Below, piece after piece: positions 39,502 through 52,338 of a DNA stretch of 64,000 nt. The DNA comes from Leptoclinus maculatus. Its lineage: Eukaryota > Chordata > Actinopteri > Perciformes > Stichaeidae. The position numbers and the translations under genes were made by a program. The notes below the pieces were generated by a model, which did not search any database, was not told the DNA's origin, and was given only the letters and a program-made list of their open reading frames with translations. Within the stretch, counting starts at the first letter, position 1. Each line of letters starts with the position of its first letter. The stretch lies in assembly GCA_032191485.1 (NCBI GenBank), contig JAVDOI010000016.1, positions 2,058,081 through 2,122,080 of the forward strand, in the 5' to 3' direction.

Positions 39502-40989
39502 GTCAGTAACTTCTCGGTGTTTTTCTGTGTTGTGGTTCCACAGGTCTGGAAACGGCTCAGTCGTAACCCAACTCCATAGAAACCACTGGTTATTTAATAT
39601 TTGCACGCTTGTTGGCAAAATAATGTAAATGAAGTATGCAATATACTACTCAAAAGGCACCGGGAGGAGTGTTTATTTCATGCATGCATTTAATTCATCA
39701 AGCAGTAAATTATTTAATGAATGTGTCTCCTTTGAGAGTTGGTTTGCCCGAATCCCTTAATTCCTTAATCACAAAAAGAAAGAAACTAAATCGTCAATGG
39801 TAATTTAAATAGTGCCGAATTGAGTAATCAGTAATATTGATCGGAAAACAATCTGATTACATACTCTATAGCAGTGATTCTCAACTGGTGGGTCGCGGGC
39901 CTTTGCCTGAAAAAAATAAAATAATAATAATAATTCTGTTCTTTTATTTTGAAGGGGATTTTTTATGCAGCGGAGTTATTCACACTCCATAACAGTATTT
40001 GGCGTTAATGCCTTGTAATGCTAATAGACACACGCCATTTCACAGTATAGAACACCCACAAAGTTTGTTTTCATATGCTAATTGAGCATGGCCAATGCAA
40101 GTACCACACCGACTACATGTGGATTTTCTTACATTGAGGACAAAAGAGGGCAAAAACCTCAGTGTGTTTTGTGACGGGAACAATTTCTCTGCACAAGAGA
40201 GCTCCCTACTACTATGAATGCAGAGGACATTTTCAGCTCAGGTTCAAACTGCACCATCTTTTCATTAAATACATTTGAGAAGTTGAAAATTTGGGTCGTG
40301 GCTTGTCATTAAGGGGTGATGGTGGGTCCCGCAGCCAGACCAGTTGAGAACCACTGCTCTATAGAGTGTCTGCAATTGATAGTAAGCAAATCAATATTAA
40401 AGACACATCTTCCCCACAGAGTTCGTTGCGCTCTCCGACACATAGCAAGTTTTATTTTCAAAGATGTTCAAAATGCAGCTTCGACATATATATTGAGGAG
40501 TCATCACATTGAAAACACTACAAATAAATGTTTGTTGTAAATCAGTTTCCATTTTGTTTTGATAGTTTGATATATGATTATATGTATTAGTTCAGCCTAT
40601 GATGATATTTGATAAATAAAAACTGTTGTTTTACCGTGTGCATGTGCTGAAATCCTCCACTGATTTCAGTTCATCTACATTTGCAATGTTGTGTTGTTCC
40701 ATCTGAGCTACTTTGACAGAGAGGATGGGAGATGGAGAGAGAGAGAGAGAGTTACAGAGGGATGTGCTGACTGCACGACGTGTCTCTTGACCGCATCAGC
40801 ATGAAATGCATGAATGCAACTTTCCTCCACCGAGGGCTTCGTTTGGTTCATCAGACACACTGTTTGCCTGGGCTTCATGTAAACACATAACACTTGGCTG
40901 CACAAGAAGAAGAAAAAATGTTTTAGATTATTTCTGATGGTCCATCAGTCTGGTGTGATCACCGCAGAGGCTGCTGATGCTGTGTGGTA

Positions 40990-41021
<32 letters not shown>

Positions 41022-44000
41022 GATTAAGGGTTGCAGTGCAGAAATGTTTCTCCTTATCGCTCTGCTTCACCGACACCTCGGAGCTGCACAGACGTCACGC
41101 TTCACAGCTGAAAGGTCGACTTTATATCCTCCTCCAGCGGTGAGGTTACTGTACACACCTGCAGGTGATCGGGTGGAGGACTGATAACGCGCTTCCCGGG
41201 GATCGTGTTGTGGTGTCCGTGAATTGATTGCGCATTTTTCCAACTGCTGCTCGTTGATGAACAAACACATATTGACGTCTATACTCAGAACATTCTTCTG
41301 CATCTGCAAATGTTGTATTGATTCCACATCGGTGCACGGGTTGTCTTTGTAAAGCTGTTCAGAACAGTTCTAGCTGCCAGCTGTGGTTCACTCTCATGCC
41401 AACTTTCCACTGACGGTTTGGGACACTCGCTTTTTGAAATGGCACACCATTAATATACTAATTAATGTACTGTACGTATACTAATCAGTGGTACAAAGTC
41501 ACTAATGCATACTTTTACTTACTTGGAGTATATCTTGATGCTAATACTTTTTTTTTACTTTTACTTAAGTAAACTTTTGAATGCAGGACTTTAACTTGTA
41601 ACAGAGTATCTCTAAACTGTGGTATTACCAGAAACTAATCCTTTTCTATTTCTATTGTACCTCAAAATTGTACAACATTTATTGGATGATAAATCTTGAT
41701 GGATACACATTATCGGCTCACTTGTATTGATTGTTCCATTACAGCCGTCATGGCTGACGCAGGGGCGATGAACATGATGTCATTCACAGAAACAAACAAT
41801 AGAGGAGTAGCTTGTGGTTGGAGCTCGGGGACCTGGATGGTAGCTACTCTGCGACAGTGAGGCTGTGTTGATATTCAGCTGGCAGGTTGATATTTACTCA
41901 GCTGGTTCAAACCTGTTTTCCTTCCTGACAGAAAAGTCACGGCTCGGCCGCCTCCATTTGTCTCCGAGATAAGAGCTCAGATCAGAGATGGAGGGAGTCT
42001 CCGACTCGTTCTCCTCCACCTCTCTGTTTTGGCTTTTGGGCTCAGGGTTAAAGGTCAGAAAGGTATTTTCTGTTTCCTTTAATCGTGTCCATAGTCTTGG
42101 TTGTATTTGTTCAGCTCATGAGATATTAGTCTGAGGTTTCTGTCTCCTTTCGTTACTGTTGCTGCACCTGCAAAGCTTTTGTGTGTGTGTGTGTTCAAAT
42201 GCTCTCCTATCACTGTGGGAAATCTCACTTAAGACACACAGTGAAGTGTTGTATGTGTATGTTTATGTGTGTGTGTGTGTGGCCCTACTCCGAAGGATCT
42301 TCAGACTAGGAGATTATTATTCAACAAGATATTGGTTGGCAACGATAACGGTCCTGACATGCCCACAATAATAGAACAATAATTAATCATGCAACATCTG
42401 TTATTACTTTTGCACTGTAATCAGTCTCTCTCTTTCTCTCTTTCTCTTACTTCCTCTATGGACATCTATCTTGTTCATCTATCATCATCTATCACCGCGC
42501 TGTGATGCTCACAGTGTGTGTGTGTGTGTGTTTGATAGACAGGCGGAGAAAAGGTAGAAGCAGGTCGACTAATACACGCATTGTTTCTGGAAGTTATTAA
42601 TAGTAATAATTTGAATGTCAACGTTATGAATGAAGCTTCAAACTGTTAGGTACAGCCCTTGTAATAACAGTAATTAGCCGTAACTCCAGCAGGAAAGACG
42701 TCCAAACACGTTAGCAAAGAGAATGCAGATGCACCAACGTGGCGATTCTTTGGTTTTAAACGTGATTTGTAAGCTTTGCGATAAACAAGTCGGGACTAAA
42801 GACTCCATCCACAAAGATCAGCCTGACCAAAACTCCAGTCGCAGTGAGCAATTCATTATCGCCCGACCAACCAGACTGTCCTTGCTGTGGTAGTGAGAGT
42901 GTACAAAAGGATAAGGCTCACTGTCAACACCACCAAGACAGCCGTGGTTTGTCAATGGAGTACCAGTGTCCCACCCACTCTGTGTACCTGCCCTTCACTG
43001 TTGGTGATGAACAGCTGTCAGCAGTGGCGTCTTTCAAATATCTGGGGAGCTTTTCTCCTTAAGAACAATGACATTCAGCTGCCTTTGAGAGACTTCAGAA
43101 CAAGAGCCTTCACCACTCCACAAAGGTCGGCGTATACCAAGTGCTCTGTGTCATTTATAGAATATATATAGTTTCTATACTTTATATACTGTTGGGTAGT
43201 TTAATCTACAGCTGTGCGTCATATTATATGAGACATATATATAAAAGCGCTGTTTTCAGCTTTTTCCAGCTGATCCAAGAGGCTTTTTAGATGAAAGTGC
43301 AGGAGAACTTTCCAAACACAAGAAGGAACACGTCATCCTTCAGTTCATCGCAAACATTCAAAATCAACACACCTGACAGACGGGATGAAAAAAACTGTGA
43401 TCTGAAAAGTAACTAAAGTTATAATAGTAGTAGAATAAAAAGTGCAATATGTACTTCTGAGATGTAGTGGAGTAGAAGTATACAGTAGCATAACTAGTGT
43501 ACTTAGTTGGATTCCATCACTGCATCAATTACACCTTCTGGTAGAAAGGAGGAATTGTGTTGGGGATCCCAGACGTCCCCTGAAATGATTGAGCTCATAT
43601 TTGGTGCTGATCCGCTGATCCATGAACAGGTTTTTTTAAACCCTCTGCAGACGTTTAGTATCACGACTCTCTCTCTCTCTCTCTTGTGATGTGTGGTCTG
43701 TGATGTGTGTCTGCCGGCAGCCGTCTGGCCTCACGTCACACAATCATTTGGTATTTTGGTGAATGTTTTTATTTGACATGGCACCCGCTTGGAGAGGCTC
43801 TGCCAGCGTTACACGGCTGATAGCGCTTGATGTAAATTCCCCAAATGTGATGTGATGTGACACAAAAGTTTTCTACAGTTCACATGTGACCTCTGAGTCA
43901 GAATAATAATAGAAAGTCTGCAGAGGATTCAAGTTTGATTCCCAGATACAGTTTATTGATATTACTCTAAGTACTACCACAACCAATACTATTTGTTGTG

Positions 44001-47000
44001 CTGCAAAATTAAAACCAATTAGTGTCTCGATAATCTCGAGCAAAGCTTTAGTTGAACTTAGTTAGCTTCGGTAATGTCCGCTTGATAATTTACCTGCTAG
44101 GTGCAGTAAAAAAGTAAAATATTTCCCTCGGAGATGTGGTGAAGTAAAGAAAGAAGGTAGCATAAAGAGAAAAGACTCAAGGACAAGTACCTCAAATCTG
44201 TGCTTGAATGAAGTACTTAAATAAAATGTACATTCCACCCGTGGTCATTTTGAAAAAAGAAATGATAAACAACATGTTTTGTCGTTTAGTTTGGAGGCTG
44301 AAGAAGATACACAGCGCTCAGGCTGTCATCTCTGAACAAATGAAAACAGACAGCGAGGATAAAAAGATCCATTGATAGCAGGAAATATGTGCAGCTAATA
44401 TATATCATATCACCCCCACGCACACTAACACACACACACACACACAGCAGGGATTTGAGGCCATAATGAGATATGTCAAAGTCTGTTTTATATGTGTATT
44501 AGATAATCGCCTGGAGGTGAAGCTGAGGGCTGGAGTTATAGAGTCAAAGGGTCCCATGTTTAGCTCTCTTTTTGGACCAAAACTCAGGATTACTGAAGCA
44601 GGACTGGAATGCAACCCCTACACTGTATTATTTAAAGTGGAGGAAAGTACATTCATTCAAGTACTGTACTACAGTATGAGTATTTCTGTTATACTTTAAG
44701 CTTCCACTCGATGACATTTAGATACTTGTACTACATACATTTAGAATACTTCTTCACTTTAACTGCTGATACTTCCAGTGTGTGAAGCTGATAAAACCTC
44801 TGTACTTTTCTTAAGAAGAATTTTGGATCTGAATACTTCTTCCACCCCTGATTATCTAACTGAAATCAGATGTAATAATACGGGTTTTTTTATCAGCTTA
44901 TAAACATGAAGAACTGGAGGCCTTTGTCCAAAAAACATAAACTTTGCGTTCTTGTTGATCGTTATCCAAATAAGCTTTGAGGTTGATGTTTTTCCTTCTA
45001 GGCGGCCATCGGTCTACTTTTCTAAGACCAATTTCCTACAAATAAAGCGGATCATTTATTCTTTTTTTTATTTAACTTTGTGTTCATGTCATGTGGTAAT
45101 ACGGTTATGGAAAGACAGCCCACGCAAACACATGTTAGAACACTTTGACATCCAAAATTAGAGAGCTGGCTGATGAAAAGCATTTCATTGCAGAGTTCTG
45201 TCGCCAGAAAATGAACGCGAGACGTCAAACAATACGGTTAAAAGGATGATTTTGTATTCGGTTGTTTTCTAAAAATCGGAGCTGTTGGTTCTGAGATGTA
45301 TTTTGTAGATGAAAATCAGACCTGTGTCAAACATGTCAATTCTTTAAATGTTAAATAACGAGGCAGAAAATGTCCTGAGTCTGTGGTTTGTTTGGACCTC
45401 GGAGCCACCAGTCCATAGAGGACGTGGGAAAGAGTCAAAAGCACATTTTAAACCTCTCTTCATTCTGATAATCTGTAAATTATCCCTCCTGCTGGCCTTC
45501 AAAACTTGTATCTACCAAACACCAAAGGATCCTGGTGTCATAGAAGCTGCTGTAATTATAATAAAGTCCATGATCTGTTGACTCTTCTCTGAGGAATGAA
45601 GTTCACAGATGGGTCAGGTTCAAAAAGGACAGCTCATAATCCAGCTAAATGCAAATACAAACAAAACAATAACACAAAAATTAGTCTGTGTCTGGCAAGC
45701 CAGAGCACGGACCAATCAGCTGAATGGATTTTTACTATTCGAATTTGAAACGTCCATCTACCTTCGTTTTTTTTTTTTGCAATTTGAACCGCAATGATAT
45801 GAAGAGGAACACATTCTCAAAACTCAATACAAGGCTGGAACGACCCAAAACAGCTTTGAGAGGACTGAGCTCTCAAAGTTTACGGAGTAAAGAAAGAACT
45901 ACCTTCATTTAGTCAAACTTGATATCAGCCTTCTGAGAACTTTTTAAATGTATATAATATATAAGTCTAGGCAACATAGGACGCTGTGAACAAAGGTTTG
46001 ACCCTGTTGGGAACGTATACTTGTGCTTATTATCAGTCACGTTATCTCTCTCAGGTTCAATATATTTTCTCCGCACTGAGCTGTTACCTGACATTTTGTT
46101 ATCATGTCATTCAATAGAGAGTTATTGAAGAGGGATAAAAAGCTACATTTCAAATCAATGTGGAAGCCTCTTCACAAAGCTACAAAAGCCCAACAGACCT
46201 CAACTCCAGACCTGATTGAGTGGCAGATAAAAATGAGAAATGTGGAAGATAATTCAGAGACTTTAAGAAAACATCCGATATTTAAACTGGATTCACTTAT
46301 TTTGCACTGAAAGTAAAATATATATATATGTATATTTAAAACAGAAAACTCGACTAATACTACCTCCTGAGGCTTGTTGTGTAAAAGTAATACAAATATG
46401 TTCTTGTTTTATTAAAGTAACAGTAAAGGACTTCAGGAGATTCATTCCACTCAGTGTTGGTGGAGTTATTGATCGGTGAGAGGATCAAACTCTGACCTGA
46501 TTTTGTTCTGTTACATAAGAGACGGTGAACTCACTCACACACACATATACATATGTAATGCGTATGGTTGGCATTTGTTTCAGTCAGCTATGGCGTGGGA
46601 AGCTTTCAAGGCTGACTGATGAAAAGAGGACACACACGCTCTTTCCTCGCGCTCTCTTTTTTATAATTGATAGCAACCATGTTGTTCACAACAGTTATTT
46701 TAGCCTCGTTATCTTTAAGCCACAGCTGCAGCTAGTGATTATCTAATTTCTAGCTATTTATTGATTATGTTTCGCCCAGTTCATTCAGTTTTTGTATATA
46801 TATATATGTATATATACATATATATACTGTATATAGATATCGATATTTAGATATTTAGAATATCTGTTGTTTCTTCATGTTCTGTGATTGTAGCGTAAAG
46901 GGGGCTACAACTACCACTATGTGCAATCCTGTATTGTGTAATGAGAATAATAAATCCTTGAATCTATTACATAACTGATACAGTGAAGCCTGGATATTTC

Positions 47001-47330
47001 TTAGGTGCTGCAACTAATGTTCAGATTTCCGTAAATCTCTTTTTATTCAGCCAAATGCAATAAGAAGAGAGATGCACCTTGATAACACGTACTGAATATC
47101 CTCAGTTTGTAAAAATGTTCTCCCTTTAAAGGTTAAACCCACACACACACACACACACTTGCGTTTTAAGCCCTATCGAGCCTGTGATTCGAATTGTCTC
47201 CACAGATTTTCTTCACAGTTTGACTTTGTCTGATCCTGTTGTAATACATCAACTGTGTGTGTGTTCAGGTGGAACGTTTGTGTGTGTTTGTGCCATGCAG
47301 GTGTGCAAGTGGTACATGGCACTTTGCCAG

Positions 47331-47426
<96 letters not shown>

Positions 47427-50400
47427 CTATCTTTGTGAGGACCAGTTGATTTTCTGACCTCGAGGCCTCTAAGTGATGGCGAACTGCTGGTGAACTGGAG
47501 CTAAACTAGAGTTAAACTGGCAGTGAACTGGTGGTGAACAGGAAGTAAACTGGCGATAAACTGGTGGTAAGTGGTAATTACATGTGGTGTTCTTTAAGGT
47601 CCAACTTTAGGTCCTACACTTTAAAACCTTTCAGTGCTGCCACTTGGACATGTCATCAGGAGGCATAGCATAAATTCCCGACGCTATGCTGATGCCACCC
47701 AGCTTTACACTGCTGTGTCTCCTGATGACCCAGGGCCAATAGATTCCCCTTTTTAACTGCATTTTAGATATTAAGTATGGATGGCTGAGAAGTGTATACA
47801 GCTCATCCAGGACAAAACCAAAGTCCTGCTAATTGATACTGAAGCTCAGAGAGACAAACTTAATGTGGGTCATCTTTGATGTAGATCCTAGTTTCAAACC
47901 TCACATTAGATACATAACCACGAATGCATGTTACAGGTTTATCTCAAGCTAATACAGAGACACTAATGTACGTATTTATTGCCTGCAGGATTGACGATTG
48001 CAATGCTCTATTAAGTACTGCAAAACTCAGCTGCATGTTTGCTGACTAGAAAGAAAAAAACATATTGTACCAATCTTAAAGTCTCTGCTTTGGGTACTTG
48101 TTTGCTCCAAGAATTGATTTTAGGGTGCTTTTATTGGATTATAAAGCTCTTAATGGTCTTTGTCCTGTCTATTTATCAGATTTGCTTCATCCTATGAAGC
48201 CTCTAGAACCCTCGGGTCTTCTGGTAATGGCCTTTTAATTCTTCCTAAAGTCAACAATAACCAATGGAGAAGCATCCTTTTACTACTGTGGTCCACGTCT
48301 CTGGAGAGCAGAGGATGTTGATATTTTGAAAAGCAAACTCAAGACCTACCTTTGTAGTCTGGCTTTTAATCGATGTTTATTTATTTGTCTTTCTACTTAC
48401 TTATTGAATTTCACCTTTTTACTTTGGCTTTTAATCGAGCTTTATTTTTTTTAAATCCTCAAAGTAAGTTATCGGTTGTACTGTGTGAAGCACTTTTTTT
48501 TTTTTTTTTTTTATTCGTATGAGAAGTGTTAAACAAATAACTGGTGGTGAACTGGAGGTAAACTGGGGGTGAAGACCATTAAAAAGTAGTTATATCAACA
48601 ATAACAAAAATACCACAGAAGGATAAGCATTCATATCAGCAGTGCAACTCTTTTATACTCGGCCACAAATCTTAGATCACAAATCTGTCTTTGTTTTCGG
48701 CTACAAGCAAATCAGGGTTTTCCTTCCTCCAGTCCAGAAGGAGGCGGTAACAGACAAAAACACCAGAAGAAGAAAAGCTTCTGCACTTTAGCTACAACAA
48801 TAACAGTTAAGCAGCGAGCCAACAGCTATGCATATGTGTCTTCATTAGCAGCAGTTGGGATTTGGTTGCAGCAACTATAGTAGTAGTACTACTAGCGGTA
48901 CTGCATGTACTCTACTGTCTGGTACAATGTGTTAGTTCTGTATCTCTTCTTTGGAGACTTCCTCTGCTCTTATTCACACTAAAGTGTTTCTCCTGCTCCG
49001 CAGTACAGCTTCTGTCTGCCAAAACCAGCATCACACCGAGGGCTGATGGGAAGTGGAATTGACACATCGTGCTGCCTCGCTCTTATTCTTCCCATCATGC
49101 TCTTGTCGCCTCAGTCTGTTTGTCTCTGCTGATGGTTGTTGACCCGACGTCACAGCAGAGCTGCTCAGACCAGCAGGCACACTAACAAACAAACAAGACA
49201 AACAAATACACACAATTTCTTCAATCTTAGTAAAGACACAATATTATTTGTTGTACCTACATGTCAGTGGAGAAGAAAGAAAATGTGACATTTAGGGCTT
49301 TTTTTTGTAATTAATTCAGTTGTACTAATATTCAAAATTAGTTGATAGCATGTATACGGTGAAAGTAGCCACATTGGCTGTTCTGCCTTGTTGCAAATAG
49401 TATAGTTCGAAATCTTTGTCTATACTCGTGCTCGGTACCTTAGTGCGAGCCTCCGCAGACGGGACCCAAGCTCTGCGTACGTATGAAAGTGTTTGTACTC
49501 GATTGCGCTGTGCGCTGCATTATTCTCAGCAACGCCAGAGGGCGTACGAACAAAACGTACTGCGAAGAATCAAAAAGACAGCCCATAGATGTGCCCATAG
49601 ACTGTGGGTGTAACCAGCAGAACGTCATAAACCAACCTCCACACTGACGACTGTAATTATCTGTAAACTCGTTTCTCATATTCGTGGACTACATTATTGC
49701 CTTTATACGAGCCCTGTATAGAAACAAGTCAAGTATTACATGCATTATAAAGAAACAAATTGAATATCCTGCGAACTATTTTGATTTGGCTGCAAAATAT
49801 ATACTGAAATGAAGATTTTTAAGACCTGTTTCCAAAGCAAAAGTGAATTGTCCTTCTTTGTATAATCCCTAGTCCAATAGGCTCTGTTGCCTTTTAAACA
49901 TCTTCTCCCGTCCAAACTCGGACTTTGACAAACGCACCTTCGGTTTCGGACGATTTTGTGACTTGCAGATGACTTCATCAGTCTTCAGCGGTCGCTGGAG
50001 AAACATCACGAGATTGACTGGAATGAGAAAAAAAAGACTTACAGAGAAGATAAGGAGTGATGGAACTTTAATTACATAGAGTGATTCAGACAGACTGTAA
50101 TTACAGTGAGAGACTGATCTGGCTAAGCTGCATATAGAAAAGGTACACGCGTGACTGTGTTACATAATCGCAGTAGAAATGGATTCCTGCTTGCTGTAAG
50201 CCTGCCAACACTGATCCACTTATATTCCAGTTCACAGAAGATTCTCTATCTCCTGCGAATAATGTTGGCACGACTCACACATTATTTAAAGGTAGTTAAG
50301 TAGTTAGAGCTGTAGCAACACAAGATGAACTGAAATGTAGTTAATGCATAGGTCATTTTATCACGTTATATAATTGTGACTGGTTGTTAAAACACGTTTC

Positions 50401-52256
50401 TATTAAGTTTGGGACGAGGACGAAACAAACTACACAAAAAGATTGTTTCCACCAATTTGCACCGACGTTGAAAGTCAGAAAGGAGCATAAACGTGACAAC
50501 TTATATAAGTTTATTTAGTATAGCTCCTCTCATAGAGGTCACAAGGTGACACAAAGGCCAGTTTAAATATTTTTTAAAATTTTTGCTTGCAAAATTGATT
50601 AGTCGTTTTCAAAATAGTTGCAAAATAGTTGAAAATTGAAGGAAGCCTGTTCTAAAACCAACAGAAATACTGCCAGCAGCTCTGTTTAACATTTATTAAA
50701 TGAGGAGCAGAGGGAGGAGGAGAAACACGGAGGAAGCATCAGGGATGTGAGGATGGAGGTTTCAGAGATCAGACTGATCCTCCCTGAGTCAAAGGCAGCG
50801 AGCGGTGGTGGGCGAAGCTGAGGCGCTGAATCCTTTGTGACAGGCCACGCTGCTCTCGACGTGCCGGGGATAATGTGGTGACAGATTGGTGTCCTTGCAG
50901 CAGGAAACACTCGCTCGCTGCTGATGAGATGGAAAAACATTTTGATAATGAAGAAAGCCACAGACTGGAGGAGTATTTTGAATGAATTGTTTTGGCTTGA
51001 TGTTTTGTCCTGTCCACTTGCTGCACATTTCAATAATCCTCTTACAGAAGTAGAGGCTGAAGTAACCCCACATCCCAGAGGAGGAGACTTCACTTCCAAC
51101 CCTTGGGGGAAATGTCTGTCTCTTTAGCTGCTAGATGATCCGCTATGTTCACCACAACAGCAAAGTTGTGAGCCAGACAGAAAAACAATGAGCTTTTTAA
51201 TTTTAACTGCATTTTAGATATTAAGTATGGATGGCTGAGAAGTGTATACAGCTCATACAGGACAAAACCAAAGTCCTGCTAATTGATGCTGAAGCTCAGA
51301 GAGACAAACTTAATGTGGGTCATCTTTGATGTAGATCCTAGTTTCAAACCTCACATTAGATACATAACCAGGAATGCATGTTACAGGTTTATCTCAAGCT
51401 AATACAGAGACACTAATGTACGTATTTATTGCCTGCAGGATTGACGATTGCAATGCTCTATTGAGTGCTGCAAAACTCAGCTGCATGTTTGCTGACTAGA
51501 AAGAAAAAAACATATTGTACCAATCTTAAAGTCTCTGCTTTGGGTACTTGTTTGCTCCAAGAATTGATTTTAGGGTGCTTTTATTGGATTATAAAGCTCT
51601 TAATGGTCTTTGTCCTGTCTATTTATCAGATTTGCTTCATCCTATGAAGCCTCTAGAACCCTCGGGTCTTCTGGTAATGGCCTTTTAATTCTTCCTAAAG
51701 TCAACAATAACCAATGGAGAAGCATCCTTTTACTACTGTGGTCCACGTCTCTGGAGAGCAGAGGATGTTGATATTTTGAAAAGCAAACTCAAGACCTACC
51801 TTTTTAGTCTGGCTTTTAATCAATGTTTATTTATTGGTCTTTCTGAGAATCACTTTAAATCTCCGAAAAGCAGAGGGGGACCTGACAAAAACAAATGATT
51901 GTAGCTCCAATAATTCACGCTGAGTTTTGTGTGAGTTGTTAGTTCAGTTCAGCTGCTGATTGTGACTTTGAGGCTGCAGTCGGTCAGATGGATGTGTGTC
52001 CTTGAGGTGTTTTTTGTTTGTTTCCTGCTGCATCAGCCGTCTGCTGTCACAACAAGTCTGACTACATCACAGTCACCGCGTCCTTCACAGCTTCTTCTTC
52101 CTCCTCTTTCTTTAATGCTGACTGTTTGTTCTGAGCTGTGAGCAAAAAATACCAAAACAACTTAATGCACATTTAAACCCAAACACACTGGATGTGACTT
52201 CTGGTTTCATGGGTCACTGCAGCGTCAAAATCGTGCTCGTGCCTGATTGGCTGGAT

Positions 52257-52338
<82 letters not shown>

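Noticed and set aside
39872..40357. Active hAT transposase gene
   Set aside because: At 486 bp it has room only for a fragment of a BED finger; no catalytic DDE region is present.
46104..46310. 68-codon frame of charged residues (MSFNRELLKRDKKL...)
   Set aside because: No splice context, no recognisable family, and AT-rich surroundings in a repeat-filled intron.
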